Assembly: GCA_029564115.1 (NCBI GenBank)
Contig: JAKQQP010000026.1
Location: 1-59,736 of the forward strand
Length of the DNA stretch: 59,736 nucleotides
Direction: 5' to 3'
DNA from: Candidatus Rifleibacteriota bacterium
Lineage (GTDB): Bacteria; Riflebacteria; Ozemobacteria; Ozemobacterales; Ozemobacteraceae
The translations under genes were made by a program, and so were the position numbers. How positions within the stretch are numbered: the stretch's first letter is position 1; each line of letters starts with the position of its first letter. Positions 37,302-45,414 of this stretch are shown here, piece after piece. The notes under the pieces are model-generated. The model worked only from the letters and a program-made list of their open reading frames with translations, was not told the origin of the DNA and ran no database searches.

Positions 37302-40133
37302 TTGCCCGAAAACCTCCTCGAAAAAGTCTTTTCCTGCTGGTTCAATTTTGCCGGCCACGATAAAGAATTCGAAATTGAAGAAATAGCCAGAAACACCGAC
37401 CGTTCTTCGCTGCCCGGTGGTCTTGGCAGCCTGATCTACAGTTTCTGGCAGCGCCGGCCGACGCGCCTTTTTTCACTGCTGGCTGAGTATCATCCCGAAC
37501 AGCCTCAGTCCTGGTTTTCATTTTTCGACCTCGAAGCCCGGCGTTTACCACTGGTCCTGTCACACTCGCTATATTCCAAAAAACAGCTTGAATACCTACA
37601 TAATCTTTCGCTTCAAAAAGCAGAACACAATCTGGCAAAAATACTCGATAGTATTATCGATGGCCAGAGCATGGCAGCCTCTGCCGTCAGCATAAACCGG
37701 CCGGCGGTACCACTTTTGATAGACAGCAGCAATCAGTTTCACCCGCAAGTTATCTTCGACCGCTTTTCTGACGACTTTTCTTTATTCATGTATCTTCCTT
37801 CTGACAGTCAGGTAATTGCGAAGCATCGACGGGTATGTGAACTTTTCATGCACAGGTTTTCGCCAGACAAACTTTTGATGCCCCTGCTGCCTCTAATGTG
37901 CTTTCCCTTCCCAGGGTTCGCTGTCGAAGGCAATTCATTTGAACTGGGTCTATGGGTATCACTCTGGCTTGCGACTCATGGCTGGCCACAGGCTGGCAAT
38001 ATCTGCTGCACCGGCACCATCTGCAGTAAAACAAGGCGCATCGGCAGGGTTTCCCGGCTCGATGAAAAACTCGATGCTGCACTTGGCAATGGTTTTTCAA
38101 CCTGCCTGGTGCCAGCCGAAGGTTTTTTTGCCAGTCGCTATGCCGGCGATTCAAGAGTAGTTGCCATTAATGATATCGATGAATTGAATGACTGGCTTCT
38201 TCAGAATACCGGCGTGGCACGTCAGACACGCCGGGTAGTCAGCTGGCTGCAGTCTGACCGAGATATACCCAACAGCGAAGATTTTACCGCATTTTTTAAC
38301 AGCAACGCCTTCAGCGACCTCGAACCCGCAGCCCACTGGAAAGCCATTTTGCGGCATCAACCGCCCGGGCAGCGCATATATCGTCTGAAACATCTGGTAA
38401 GAGCGTTTTGCACCCTTCCTGATAACGAAATTTTTAAAACTCTTGCGTTTCTTCCGGCTGCTCTTCGTTACGCCTGTCTGCCCTGGGTTCTAAAAAAACT
38501 GTTACCCCAAAAACCTGCCGCAGCCGAAGCTCTCTATCTTGTTTTCTCGAGGCGATATGCAGAGTCGGCACCAGAGATTTATCACGCCTCGCGCTTTCTG
38601 ATCGAAAAGCCCTATTTTTGTCTGCTGGCAACAAGCGATTTCATTGAGGCTCGCCACCGGTTTCCTCTGCTTTTATGGCTGTTTTTTCGCGAGCCGGCTG
38701 AAATGCTGCTGGCCTTTTCTTTGCTTGAACAATTAAACAGCGTAGAAAAACGTCTTCTGGGGAAGCTTATCGCCTTGCTTGGGCGTCATGCCGAAACCTA
38801 TGTTTCAGATTCAACCCGGCAACGCATCGATGCCCGTATCATGCAAAAACTCTTGCAGAAAATCGACCCCGAAGCCCGCTTTAGAGCAGGTCCGGTGCTG
38901 ACAATAAGAAAGCGCCTGGTTTACCTGTGGCATGCCGCTGCCGGTTTTGCCACAACCGGAAACAACGACGCGGCAGCATGTTGTAGCACTCTTCTCGACC
39001 GGCATCTCGACTTCCTTACCGCCATGACATCACCCGGGTTCGATCTCGCTGAGACTTTCGCCCGTGGAGCCGCCGACGCTGCAGCAATGCAAAAAATGAC
39101 TGAAATTCCGGCTATGCATGATTTGCTGAATGCCCTCAAAAGTTCAGAAGGCAGCCTCAAAAAAAGCAAAATGTTGCCCCAAAAGCTACCCGACCCCTTT
39201 AATAAATGCAAAACCGCAATTCAAGGGAAATCGCCCGACCTTCTCTGGCTGCCTCAACCAGGCAGTGCATGCCTTCGCGCTGTTCTAGACGGTTCATGGC
39301 CTGACCTTAATTTTTTCGGTATAATCAGGCAGTTTTCCTGCAACAGTTATCGCACCCCGGCGTCTGAACTTCGCGAGGCATCTCTGGCCTTCTGGGCCGG
39401 GATCATAACCCGATATTATGTCACTTCTGCAGATTCTCTTTTAAAATCCAGACATTGTCAAAATGCCAGAAACCTTAGCCTGCCATTTATTACGGGCTGG
39501 CTGCACCAGGAATACCTTATCAGAAAAGCATTACCCTGTGATGCCTGCCACAAACTGGTTAGACCCGATCGGTTTTCGGTCGGGTCATTGATGTGGCTGC
39601 TGTTGTTACCGGCAAAATGCGTCGCCTGCCTCAAACCCGGGCTGCTTTCAAAAACTTCTTCAGCCGGCAAATCTGAAATTAATGATCAGCTGCGCCGCAA
39701 AAACGACATATCCCTCTCGATGTTCCAGGCTCTGCTTGCTGATGACAGCCACAACCCGCAAGCAGCACTCTGGCTTGCCTCACTTGATGAATGCCTGAAG
39801 AACCCATCGCAGGCCCGTCGTACCGTTCAGGCTCTGGCACCTTTTTACTTTCTGTTAAAGGGTGAAAGACGAATGGCCTGGCACCACGTCAGAAAATGCC
39901 GGTATCTGGTGAACAATTCAGAATTTACCGTCGCTTTTCTTCTGCGCTTCACCCGCCTCGGAAACCCGGACTTCAGAACGCAACCAGTTCCGGAGCTGTC
40001 TCTGTCGGCTGAAAAGCACCTTCTCGACAGCCTTACGCTTGCTTATTACCACCTGTTCAAACCCGGACTTTTTAAAGCTTATACTTTGAGTGAAGTTGAA
40101 GACCTTGCCAACCTGCAGGTAATAAGTCTCTAA
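37302..40133 (+). CDS. Large protein with degenerate Lon-protease-like domain
   Basis: This 943-aa protein is mostly unknown. Residues about 205-300 fit the Lon (S16) proteolytic domain: FAVEGNSFELGLWVSLWLAT corresponds to the serine block, then CTGTICSKTRRIGRVSRLDE corresponds to the strand and lysine block. GFSTCLVP and VVAINDIDELNDWLL match the end of the domain. The serine is present (S212), but the catalytic lysine position appears to be aspartate (D254), so it may be a pseudo-protease. There is no AAA+ ATPase domain. Near residues 745-775 a CDACHKL...CVACLKP block could bind zinc. The start is a TTG just after the previous gene. Confidence 0.7.
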   Translation: MPENLLEKVFSCWFNFAGHDKEFEIEEIARNTDRSSLPGGLGSLIYSFWQRRPTRLFSLLAEYHPEQPQSWFSFFDLEARRLPLVLSHSLYSKKQLEYLHNLSLQKAEHNLAKILDSIIDGQSMAASAVSINRPAVPLLIDSSNQFHPQVIFDRFSDDFSLFMYLPSDSQVIAKHRRVCELFMHRFSPDKLLMPLLPLMCFPFPGFAVEGNSFELGLWVSLWLATHGWPQAGNICCTGTICSKTRRIGRVSRLDEKLDAALGNGFSTCLVPAEGFFASRYAGDSRVVAINDIDELNDWLLQNTGVARQTRRVVSWLQSDRDIPNSEDFTAFFNSNAFSDLEPAAHWKAILRHQPPGQRIYRLKHLVRAFCTLPDNEIFKTLAFLPAALRYACLPWVLKKLLPQKPAAAEALYLVFSRRYAESAPEIYHASRFLIEKPYFCLLATSDFIEARHRFPLLLWLFFREPAEMLLAFSLLEQLNSVEKRLLGKLIALLGRHAETYVSDSTRQRIDARIMQKLLQKIDPEARFRAGPVLTIRKRLVYLWHAAAGFATTGNNDAAACCSTLLDRHLDFLTAMTSPGFDLAETFARGAADAAAMQKMTEIPAMHDLLNALKSSEGSLKKSKMLPQKLPDPFNKCKTAIQGKSPDLLWLPQPGSACLRAVLDGSWPDLNFFGIIRQFSCNSYRTPASELREASLAFWAGIITRYYVTSADSLLKSRHCQNARNLSLPFITGWLHQEYLIRKALPCDACHKLVRPDRFSVGSLMWLLLLPAKCVACLKPGLLSKTSSAGKSEINDQLRRKNDISLSMFQALLADDSHNPQAALWLASLDECLKNPSQARRTVQALAPFYFLLKGERRMAWHHVRKCRYLVNNSEFTVAFLLRFTRLGNPDFRTQPVPELSLSAEKHLLDSLTLAYYHLFKPGLFKAYTLSEVEDLANLQVISL

Positions 40134-40436
40134 AATTACAAAAAAATCTTTTCGCATCAAACCACTTTTCGAACTGGGCTCACAAGGATGACAACAACGA
40201 TTCTCCTTGATACGGATGTTTTGGTTGATATTCAGCGTCAGAGTCCCAATTCACTCTTTCAACGAAAAACACCTTGCTATTGTTCCCAGGCTTGAAATAG
40301 AAAAACCATATTCCAGAATTTAAGGCGATTCTTTTTCGCCTGCACATTTTTTTTGAACAACGATTATCTCATGCACTTATCTTTATGTGTCAGCTGAATT
40401 AAATTGCGATTCAGCAATACCAAACTGGAGAAACGC
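40134..40436. other. Intergenic region with a toxin remnant and a 5' hairpin
   Basis: About 300 bp without an intact gene. It holds the PIN-domain remnant described separately and an inverted repeat GCTGAAT-N9-ATTCAGC (40393-40415) just before the ribosome site of the next gene. No clear -35/-10 pair was found. Confidence 0.5.
40188..40295 (+). pseudogene. N-terminal remnant of a PIN-domain (VapC-like) toxin
   Basis: A 35-codon frame reads MTTTILLDTDVLVDIQRQSP and then stops. ILLDTDVLVDI is the characteristic first strand and catalytic aspartate of PIN-domain ribonucleases. The remaining 100 residues and the other acidic residues are missing, and no antitoxin gene is next to it. The AAGG before the ATG is too close for normal initiation. 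It looks like the scar of a lost toxin-antitoxin module. Confidence 0.6.
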
Positions 40437-41231
40437 ATGAGAAACCATTTTTTAAACCGGGCCGTTGCCCTTCTGTTGTTCACCCTGGCGGCCATGACTG
40501 CCGGAGCAGAATTCAACCTGAACCCCGATGTCTCGGTTAAGCTGATTCTGCTCGAAAAACAAAGATCGGGCGATTCAAAGAGACATTCGCGCGTAAATTA
40601 CAAAGTTGACGAAGACGTTACTGATAAAAACGGCAACATCCTGATCAGAAAGGGCACGCCTGCTTACGGTACGGTGCTGAATTCTCGACGGGCCGGCATG
40701 CTTGGCCGCCGCGGTTCGCTCGACATTTCCGTCGATTACACAACAGCTATCGATGGCCAAAAAGTTAACCTGCGTGCCAGCAAAGAAAAACTCGGCAGCG
40801 GCAACAAAGGCCTGATAACCGCGGGCGCCCTGCTTGTCGCCTGGCCGCTCGCCTTCTGCAAAGGCTCGAATGTCACCATCGATTCAGGCACTACATTCGT
40901 TGCCTATGTTAACGACAGCGTCGATGTCAAAATCACAAACAACACCGATAGCACCGCCACAGAAGAGCCTGGCCAGAGCATCGCTCCTGATAAAATCATC
41001 GTCATGAAAAATGGTGATCGTGTCACCGGCAACATATTATCGATGAACGCTGGCGTATATAAAATAAAAACCACCCTTGGTGAGTTGAATATCGCCGAAA
41101 AAGAAATCGAAAATATTCAGGCAATCGAAGCTCCGGCAGAAGCCAACAAAGGCGAAAAAACAGGCACAAGCGAACTACAGAAACGCCTCGATGCCCTTAA
41201 AAATAAAAAACAACAGGAGAAAAAATCGTGA
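40437..41231 (+). CDS. Exported protein of unknown function
   Basis: This 264-aa protein has a Sec signal (FLNRAVALLLFTLAAMTAGA). A beta-rich mature domain follows: TPAYGTVLNSRRAGMLGRRG, then SLDISVDYTTAIDGQKVNLR. A second domain (MKNGDRVTGNILSMNAGVYK, then IKTTLGELNIAEKEIENIQA) resembles short beta-sandwich modules of outer-membrane-associated proteins that read KNGDRLTG. A lysine-rich C-terminal tail completes it. I use the ATG at 40437, with GGAG 6 nt upstream. The stop overlaps the next gene by 4 bp, so the two are likely co-expressed. Confidence 0.75.
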   Translation: MRNHFLNRAVALLLFTLAAMTAGAEFNLNPDVSVKLILLEKQRSGDSKRHSRVNYKVDEDVTDKNGNILIRKGTPAYGTVLNSRRAGMLGRRGSLDISVDYTTAIDGQKVNLRASKEKLGSGNKGLITAGALLVAWPLAFCKGSNVTIDSGTTFVAYVNDSVDVKITNNTDSTATEEPGQSIAPDKIIVMKNGDRVTGNILSMNAGVYKIKTTLGELNIAEKEIENIQAIEAPAEANKGEKTGTSELQKRLDALKNKKQQEKKS

Positions 41232-42031
41232 AAAATACCCGTCTGCACCAGATCTTAATCATATTCTTACTCAACGCTGCCCTTATCACAGTCGGCTGCG
41301 GTGGCGGGGGCGGTGGAGGCGATGCTCCTGCTGCCACAAGTACCTCGACAACAACCGTTTCAAGCTCAACCACTGCCAAAAATTTCATTGCCAGAGAAAT
41401 CGCCGGCACCTATTCATCTCTTGCCAGTTATGCAAGTGCCTCAAAAAGACAAAGCCTCCGCGAAACAGGCTCTGCACTGAAAGCTTCTACCGTAACCAGA
41501 CCTGGCGTCGGCCAGACCAGAGTAACATACGATAAAACAGAGACCGTCAACCTGTGGGGGGTTAACTATACTTATAATTCCGGCTATCAAAATCTTATAA
41601 CCAGAGACATCAGCGGCAACTTTACAGACGCTGAAGAGCTTTTAGACAGCCTCGAAATAAACAGCGTCAACATGAGATGCAGCATCAACGACGGTGTCAG
41701 TGTCATGAACCTCGTCTACAACGGTAAAATAATTTTTTCCGGCTTCTACAATGCCACAACCCTGACCGTCAGAGTTCAAAACCTGAGCATGTCAGGGAAC
41801 ATCAACGGCATCGACCAGATCAGCTGGACCATCAACGGCAACGTCAGCGTCAATGAAAGCAGCTACCCATACCCGATAAATGGCTCCGGCGAAAGTGGAA
41901 CGCTCGTTTTCAATGGCCACACCTACAATTACACTACGACTTACAACGGCTCCAACCTTGCAAAAGTTAATTTTACGGGTGCAGAATCCTTCAGTCTGAC
42001 AATAAATCTCGCTACCGGCGCCATAATATAA
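41228..42031 (+). CDS. Lipoprotein of unknown function
   Basis: This 267-aa protein has a lipoprotein signal: hydrophobic segment ILIIFLLNAALITVGC with the lipidated cysteine near residue 20, then a glycine run and a Ser/Thr-rich linker typical of surface lipoproteins. The rest is beta-rich and rich in Asn/Tyr/Gly (GVNYTYNSGYQNLITRDISG), with no family I know. It starts at a GTG overlapping the preceding stop. It is likely anchored in the outer membrane together with the product of the upstream gene. Confidence 0.75.
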   Translation: MKNTRLHQILIIFLLNAALITVGCGGGGGGGDAPAATSTSTTTVSSSTTAKNFIAREIAGTYSSLASYASASKRQSLRETGSALKASTVTRPGVGQTRVTYDKTETVNLWGVNYTYNSGYQNLITRDISGNFTDAEELLDSLEINSVNMRCSINDGVSVMNLVYNGKIIFSGFYNATTLTVRVQNLSMSGNINGIDQISWTINGNVSVNESSYPYPINGSGESGTLVFNGHTYNYTTTYNGSNLAKVNFTGAESFSLTINLATGAII

Positions 42032-42050
42032 ACGATCTGAGCCATAAAAA

Positions 42051-42084
42051 GCGCCCGCCGGCAGTCACAAATGTCGGCGGGCGC
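42051..42084 (-). terminator. Rho-independent terminator of the CRISPR-side transcript
   Basis: GCGCCCGCCG and CGGCGGGCGC (10-bp perfect arms, 14-nt loop) lie 20 nt beyond the cad1-like gene. On the minus strand the stem is followed by TTTTTATGG, so it stops leftward transcription from the CRISPR side. On the plus strand no T-run follows. Confidence 0.8.
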
Positions 42085-42103
42085 GGGCTGTCAAAAATAA
42101 AGC

Positions 42104-44275
42104 TTAACCTGGCTCCTGCCTAAGAATGTCGAGAACCTGTTTTTCGGCTGACAAAAGTAGACTTCTACGCAGATTGTAGCCGGCAAAAGATGCCCGAAAA
42201 CCATTTTTTATAAGGTTAAGAATATCCATGCGACTTAGCCCACCGGGCGTGAGACGGGCAGCCCGCATCAACTCTTTTGTGGCACCGGTGCGAGAGATAC
42301 CAGGGTTATCAGTATTTACAAATACCTTGAGACCCTGATCGAGATAGTTCTTGAGCGGATAAACATCGTTGTGGGATATTTCAGGGTAATAATTATCTTT
42401 AAATCCAACTATCTGAAAATTGCTTGACGGGCACATTTCGACGCTGATACCGCGGTCGAGAAAATGCTGCAGCAGTTTCTGATTATCTTTCAATTTGAGG
42501 CCATGCCCTATTCTTTCTGCATTCAGAGTGTATACTGCCTGCCAGATACTTTCAGCTGCTCTTGTTTCGCCGGCGTGAACAGTTATGTGCAGACACTGCT
42601 CAAAAAGAGGTCGAAAAGCCGGAACGAAGCGCTCGGCGTTAAATTCTTCATCGCCAGCCAGATCGAAGCCGACGAGAGGCACTGCAAACTGCTCCTTTTC
42701 ATTGGCGAGTATTTGTTGTGCCAGTTCAACATGGCGCCAGCAGTCACTCATCGCGCCATGACGCGAGCCGATAAAAATCAGGCCGGCACAGACTTCAGGG
42801 TAGCCCTCGCTCAGTTCTTCGCGAATAAAATTGACAACGTCTTCTGCCGCGAGACCGCCACGCGTGTAATTTATCGGTGAACAGCGCACTTCAATATATC
42901 TGATATTTTCTGCCCGGCATTTTTTAAGAAGCAGGCGGCAGGTAGTTCTTATTGCAGTTTCGGTCTGCAGCAAAGTTGAGCCCTGCAGGTCGCCAAGTGG
43001 TTCATAGCCCTTTATATCGATACCGGTATATTTTTCGGGCTCGATATATTCGGCAAAAATAAAGCTGTCGAGAAGTTGAGGTTCGTCGCGAAAAGCATTG
43101 ATAAAAGCCGCGCATACGGCCCAGCCCGGCACTCCGGTTTCTTTTGCCAGTCGGGCAAAAGTGTCTTTCAGCCTTGTTTCTGAGGGGTGCATAATAGCCT
43201 GACGAATTGCGCAAACAGAACCATTTTTGACCAGCTGCCGCCAACCAGTGATCAACCCGGTCAGCTTATCAAGCCATGGATCTAATTCAGGTTGCATGGC
43301 AGCAGCAATTTCGATCAGGTCTTCAGCACTCGAAACGCCGCCCAGATGGCAGTGCAGATCAACTTTGGGAAGCATACGTAGCCATGCCATTTCTTCTTCT
43401 GTGCTGTCTGGGTTCAGACCGATCATTCTCGTTTTAAGACCGCTGATAATCGAGGGCGGCAGAACATTTAACGCCTGAAATGACACAGTGGCCGAATCTG
43501 CAGAAAGTGACGACGCATAGTGAAATAGCAGGTTTTTTGCCCTTTTTCGGCGTTCTTCAACAGTCTGCTGCAAGTCTGGCCGCAATGTAACCGGAAATGC
43601 CGCGCCCGAGTCAGGTGCCAGAAATAACTGAAAACGTTCTGAGTTTATGGTCTGCCCGTCGTTTTCGCCACGAAAAGCCAGCAATTCGGCTTTTGGCAGA
43701 TTTCTGTCAATGACGACCGGCGAAAACATCTCGGCGTCGCTCTTTGCCAAACTGGTGGCAAAGGTTTGGGGAATAGCCCCGGTGCCAATATGATCAGGTA
43801 ATCGACCGGCGTCGATGAGATGCAGCAACTGCCTGCCACCGAACAGGCTGGCTGCCTGTTGCAGGTCTGAGCTCATGGTTTTTCGCCCGCCGGCCAGACA
43901 ATAGCAGACCGCATCTACGCCGCGTTGCTCTGTGGCATGCAACGCAAGCCTCCAGATAAGCTCACGCATGGCATCGACTTCGGCCTGTGACGCCAGGTCT
44001 TCAACCCCTTCAGGAGCCCATATTCTTATTGTCGGGGCATGATGACCCATCAATTGCTGCCATTCACGAAGTTTTTTGACCGAATTGCCGGCAACATCGC
44101 CGGCCGTTGTTACCAGCCAGACCTCTTCGATCAGAGGCAAACCGACCGCAACATCGGTCAGGTCATCGCGTTGCGCAAAAAGTTTTATCTGTTCAGGATT
44201 GGTAAACCCCAACAGTTCTGGTATGAGCTGCCATGAGCCACCAAGAGTGCCAAGCAGCAGCATTTTATTTCGCAT
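42104..44275 (-). CDS. cad1: CARF-adenosine deaminase, type III CRISPR effector (Cad1)
   Basis: This 723-aa protein joins two recognisable domains. The N-terminal half is a CARF sensor: MLLLGTLGGSWQLIPELLGF at the first strand, and CYCLAGGRKTMSSDLQQAAS (AGGRKTM at 128-134), typical of the NE0113-like CARF group that binds cyclic oligoadenylate. The C-terminal part (from about 300) is an adenosine deaminase: PKVDLHCHLGG (H308, H310), HAGE (567-570), ERIGHGL (H591), EMCPSSNF, and VNTDNPGIS with the zinc aspartate D656. Studied Cad1 proteins turn ATP into ITP when activated in type III immunity. The position that is a second Asp in classical deaminases is Asn here (N657). GAGG precedes the ATG at 44275. 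Confidence 0.9.
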   Translation of the reverse strand: MRNKMLLLGTLGGSWQLIPELLGFTNPEQIKLFAQRDDLTDVAVGLPLIEEVWLVTTAGDVAGNSVKKLREWQQLMGHHAPTIRIWAPEGVEDLASQAEVDAMRELIWRLALHATEQRGVDAVCYCLAGGRKTMSSDLQQAASLFGGRQLLHLIDAGRLPDHIGTGAIPQTFATSLAKSDAEMFSPVVIDRNLPKAELLAFRGENDGQTINSERFQLFLAPDSGAAFPVTLRPDLQQTVEERRKRAKNLLFHYASSLSADSATVSFQALNVLPPSIISGLKTRMIGLNPDSTEEEMAWLRMLPKVDLHCHLGGVSSAEDLIEIAAAMQPELDPWLDKLTGLITGWRQLVKNGSVCAIRQAIMHPSETRLKDTFARLAKETGVPGWAVCAAFINAFRDEPQLLDSFIFAEYIEPEKYTGIDIKGYEPLGDLQGSTLLQTETAIRTTCRLLLKKCRAENIRYIEVRCSPINYTRGGLAAEDVVNFIREELSEGYPEVCAGLIFIGSRHGAMSDCWRHVELAQQILANEKEQFAVPLVGFDLAGDEEFNAERFVPAFRPLFEQCLHITVHAGETRAAESIWQAVYTLNAERIGHGLKLKDNQKLLQHFLDRGISVEMCPSSNFQIVGFKDNYYPEISHNDVYPLKNYLDQGLKVFVNTDNPGISRTGATKELMRAARLTPGGLSRMDILNLIKNGFRASFAGYNLRRSLLLSAEKQVLDILRQEPG

Positions 44276-44295
44276 CAGTAAAATCCTCGAAGTTT

Positions 44296-44460
44296 TTATT
44301 TAAGGCGCTCGAGCAGAAAATCGGGCAGATAAATACGCCTGACGCCATTACGGCCATTTCCCCAGATTTTATCCATAGAAAGAACCAGTTTGGGGTAATT
44401 ATCGTCGATCTGATCGAGCGACCCGAATTCAAGCTTTTCGGTTGGTTCTGACACCGGCAT
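44296..44460 (-). pseudogene. C-terminal remnant of an AAA+/DUF4143 ATPase
   Basis: The 54-codon frame contains EFGSLDQIDDNYPKLVLSMD and then RNGVRRIYLPDFLLERLK. This is the usual C-terminal end of prokaryotic AAA+/DUF4143 ATPases (EREFGNLEKIKDNYPK-like). A stop precedes it and no start site is present. It ends 20 bp before the cad1 start, so the intact ATPase gene once lay directly upstream of cad1. Its N-terminal stub is at 45216-45311 on the same strand. Confidence 0.75.
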
Positions 44461-44663
44461 CTACGCTACCTGAAAGTAAATAAAATGGCAAGTTCAACGT
44501 AACGACCGGTGAGCAAAGTTGCGGTTTGCCGCGTTCAAGGTGCTTTACGATGTAGTCATAAAGAATTTTATGATCGGTAATGAAGCTGAATTCCATGAGT
44601 TCCACGCTGTTAGACCGATAAAAACAGAGCCTACAGCTTCGAAGTTGTTTTAGTATCTTAACT

Positions 44664-44684
44664 GATGTAAACTATCCTTACATC
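44664..44684 (+). promoter_or_regulatory. Operator-like inverted repeat before DUF4160/DUF2442 genes
   Basis: GATGTAA-N7-TTACATC lies just before the ribosome site (GGAG at 44690) and right after a possible promoter TTGTTT-17-TAAACT (44645-44673). Autoregulation through such an operator is normal for toxin-antitoxin pairs, which these genes may be. Confidence 0.45.
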
Positions 44685-44702
44685 AAATTGGAGAACCACC
44701 AA

Positions 44703-44972
44703 ATGCCTATTATCTCAATGTTTTACGGGATTATTGTCGCAATGTACTTTTTGGACAATAAAAAGCACAAAATGCCACATATTCATGTGAAATACCAAGA
44801 TAATGAGGCTGTTATATCGATACCAGATGCTGAATTATTGGAGGGACAGCTTCCCGGTAATAAACTGAAACTTGTTATGGCCTGGATTGAGATTCATCGT
44901 GATGAATTAATGGCAAACTGGGAGCTGGCTTCCAAAGGTGAAAATCCTTATAAAATTGATCCATTGAAATAA
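44703..44972 (+). CDS. DUF4160 protein
   Basis: This 89-aa protein has the family pattern MPIISMFYGIIVAMYFLDNK, then HKMPHIHVKYQDNEAVISIP with the conserved HxxPHxHV. It ends with a helix ELMANWELASKGENPYKIDP. DUF4160 genes are nearly always next to a DUF2442 gene and are suspected toxin-antitoxin-like modules, with no proven activity that I can cite. GGAG lies 9 nt upstream of the ATG at 44703. The next gene begins 1 bp after its stop. It reads opposite to the cas genes. Confidence 0.85.
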   Translation: MPIISMFYGIIVAMYFLDNKKHKMPHIHVKYQDNEAVISIPDAELLEGQLPGNKLKLVMAWIEIHRDELMANWELASKGENPYKIDPLK

Positions 44973-44973
44973 A

Positions 44974-45219
44974 ATGAACCCAAGAGTAAAAAAAGTAAAA
45001 ACGAACTCAGACTTCTCCCTTCACCTAACTTTTGAAAACGGAGAGGAGAAGATGTTCGACTGTCGGCCCTATCTTGATATTGGGGTTTTTCAAGAGCTTA
45101 AGGATTTAAATTATTTCTCTAAGGCATTTGTGCAGTGCGGCACCGTTGTATGGCCCCACGAGCAAGACTTTTGCCCAGACACACTATATTTAGATTCAAA
45201 AAAAATTAAATCGGTCTAA
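44974..45219 (+). CDS. DUF2442 protein
   Basis: This 81-aa protein has VKTNSDFSLHLTFENGEEKM, then FDCRPYLDIGVFQELKDLNY and VVWPHEQDFCPDTLYLDSKK, the typical DUF2442 pattern. It partners the upstream DUF4160 gene. Its stop codon lies in the terminal inverted repeat of the cassette. The role is unknown; a small DNA- or toxin-binding protein is plausible. Confidence 0.85.
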   Translation: MNPRVKKVKTNSDFSLHLTFENGEEKMFDCRPYLDIGVFQELKDLNYFSKAFVQCGTVVWPHEQDFCPDTLYLDSKKIKSV

Positions 45220-45311
45220 CAAGTGCTTCGCCGCATACCGGCAATAAGCTTGATCACCGTCTTGCCCATGAATAGTGCAATCTTGTCAAAATAGCGTTTG
45301 CGCTCAAACAT
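45216..45311 (-). pseudogene. N-terminal stub of an AAA+/DUF4143 ATPase
   Basis: GGGAGG precedes an ATG at 45311 and 31 codons reading MFERKRYFDKIALFMGKTVI, then KLIAGMRRS, before a stop in the inverted repeat. This is the exact N-terminal pattern of AAA+/DUF4143 ATPases, cut just before the Walker A lysine (GMRRSGKST in intact relatives). The longer open frame to 45452 runs backward into csm5 and is not real. Its C-terminal counterpart lies at 44296-44460. Confidence 0.75.
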
Positions 45312-45353
45312 CTCGCCGCCTCCCGCTGCGAAAGGGTGCGTTGTCATAAAAGT

Positions 45354-45409
45354 TTCGACTATAGTCGAAGGTTTTAACCGTTTTGTTAGAATCTTCAACC
45401 ATGGTCGAA
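45354..45409. promoter_or_regulatory. Two 16-bp palindromes, 40 bp centre to centre
   Basis: TTCGACTATAGTCGAA (45354-45369, perfect) and TTCAACCATGGTCGAA (45394-45409, one mismatched pair) share a consensus. Their centres are 40 bp (about four helical turns) apart. They are nested in a larger inverted repeat AAAAGTTTCGAC / GTCGAAACTTTT (45348-45415). They lie upstream of the ATPase stub and touch the csm5 stop, so they may be operators of the former ATPase gene, or a structure at the end of the csm transcript. Confidence 0.55.
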
Positions 45410-45414
45410 ACTTT

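Larger units (their letters stand above)
44608..45221. mobile_element. 614-bp cassette with 12-bp terminal inverted repeats
   Basis: TGTTAGACCGAT (44608-44619) and ATCGGTCTAACA (45210-45221) are perfect inverted ends around the DUF4160/DUF2442 pair. The right end contains the stop codon of the DUF2442 gene. Fragments of one AAA+/DUF4143 ATPase lie on both sides: the N-terminal stub starts right at the right end, and the C-terminal part lies 148 bp beyond the left end. No transposase is inside, so it would be a passenger or MITE-like element. No target-site duplication was recognised. Confidence 0.5.

Noticed and set aside
39558..39590. Hairpin with arms GACCCGA and TCGGGTC type near the end of the 943-aa gene
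   Set aside because: It lies inside a coding region next to the zinc-motif codons and needs no other explanation.
44461..44594. 55-codon minus-strand frame starting MEFSFITDHKILYDYIVKHL
   Set aside because: No family resemblance and no ribosome site; it may be decayed sequence of the lost ATPase region, but this cannot be shown.
44608..45221. Integron gene cassette: GTTAGAC at the left and GTCTAAC with the gene stop at the right look like core sites
   Set aside because: An intact attC would need about 60 bp or more to the right that end in GTTRRRY. Instead the coding sequence of the ATPase stub begins there, so inverted ends of a small element fit better.
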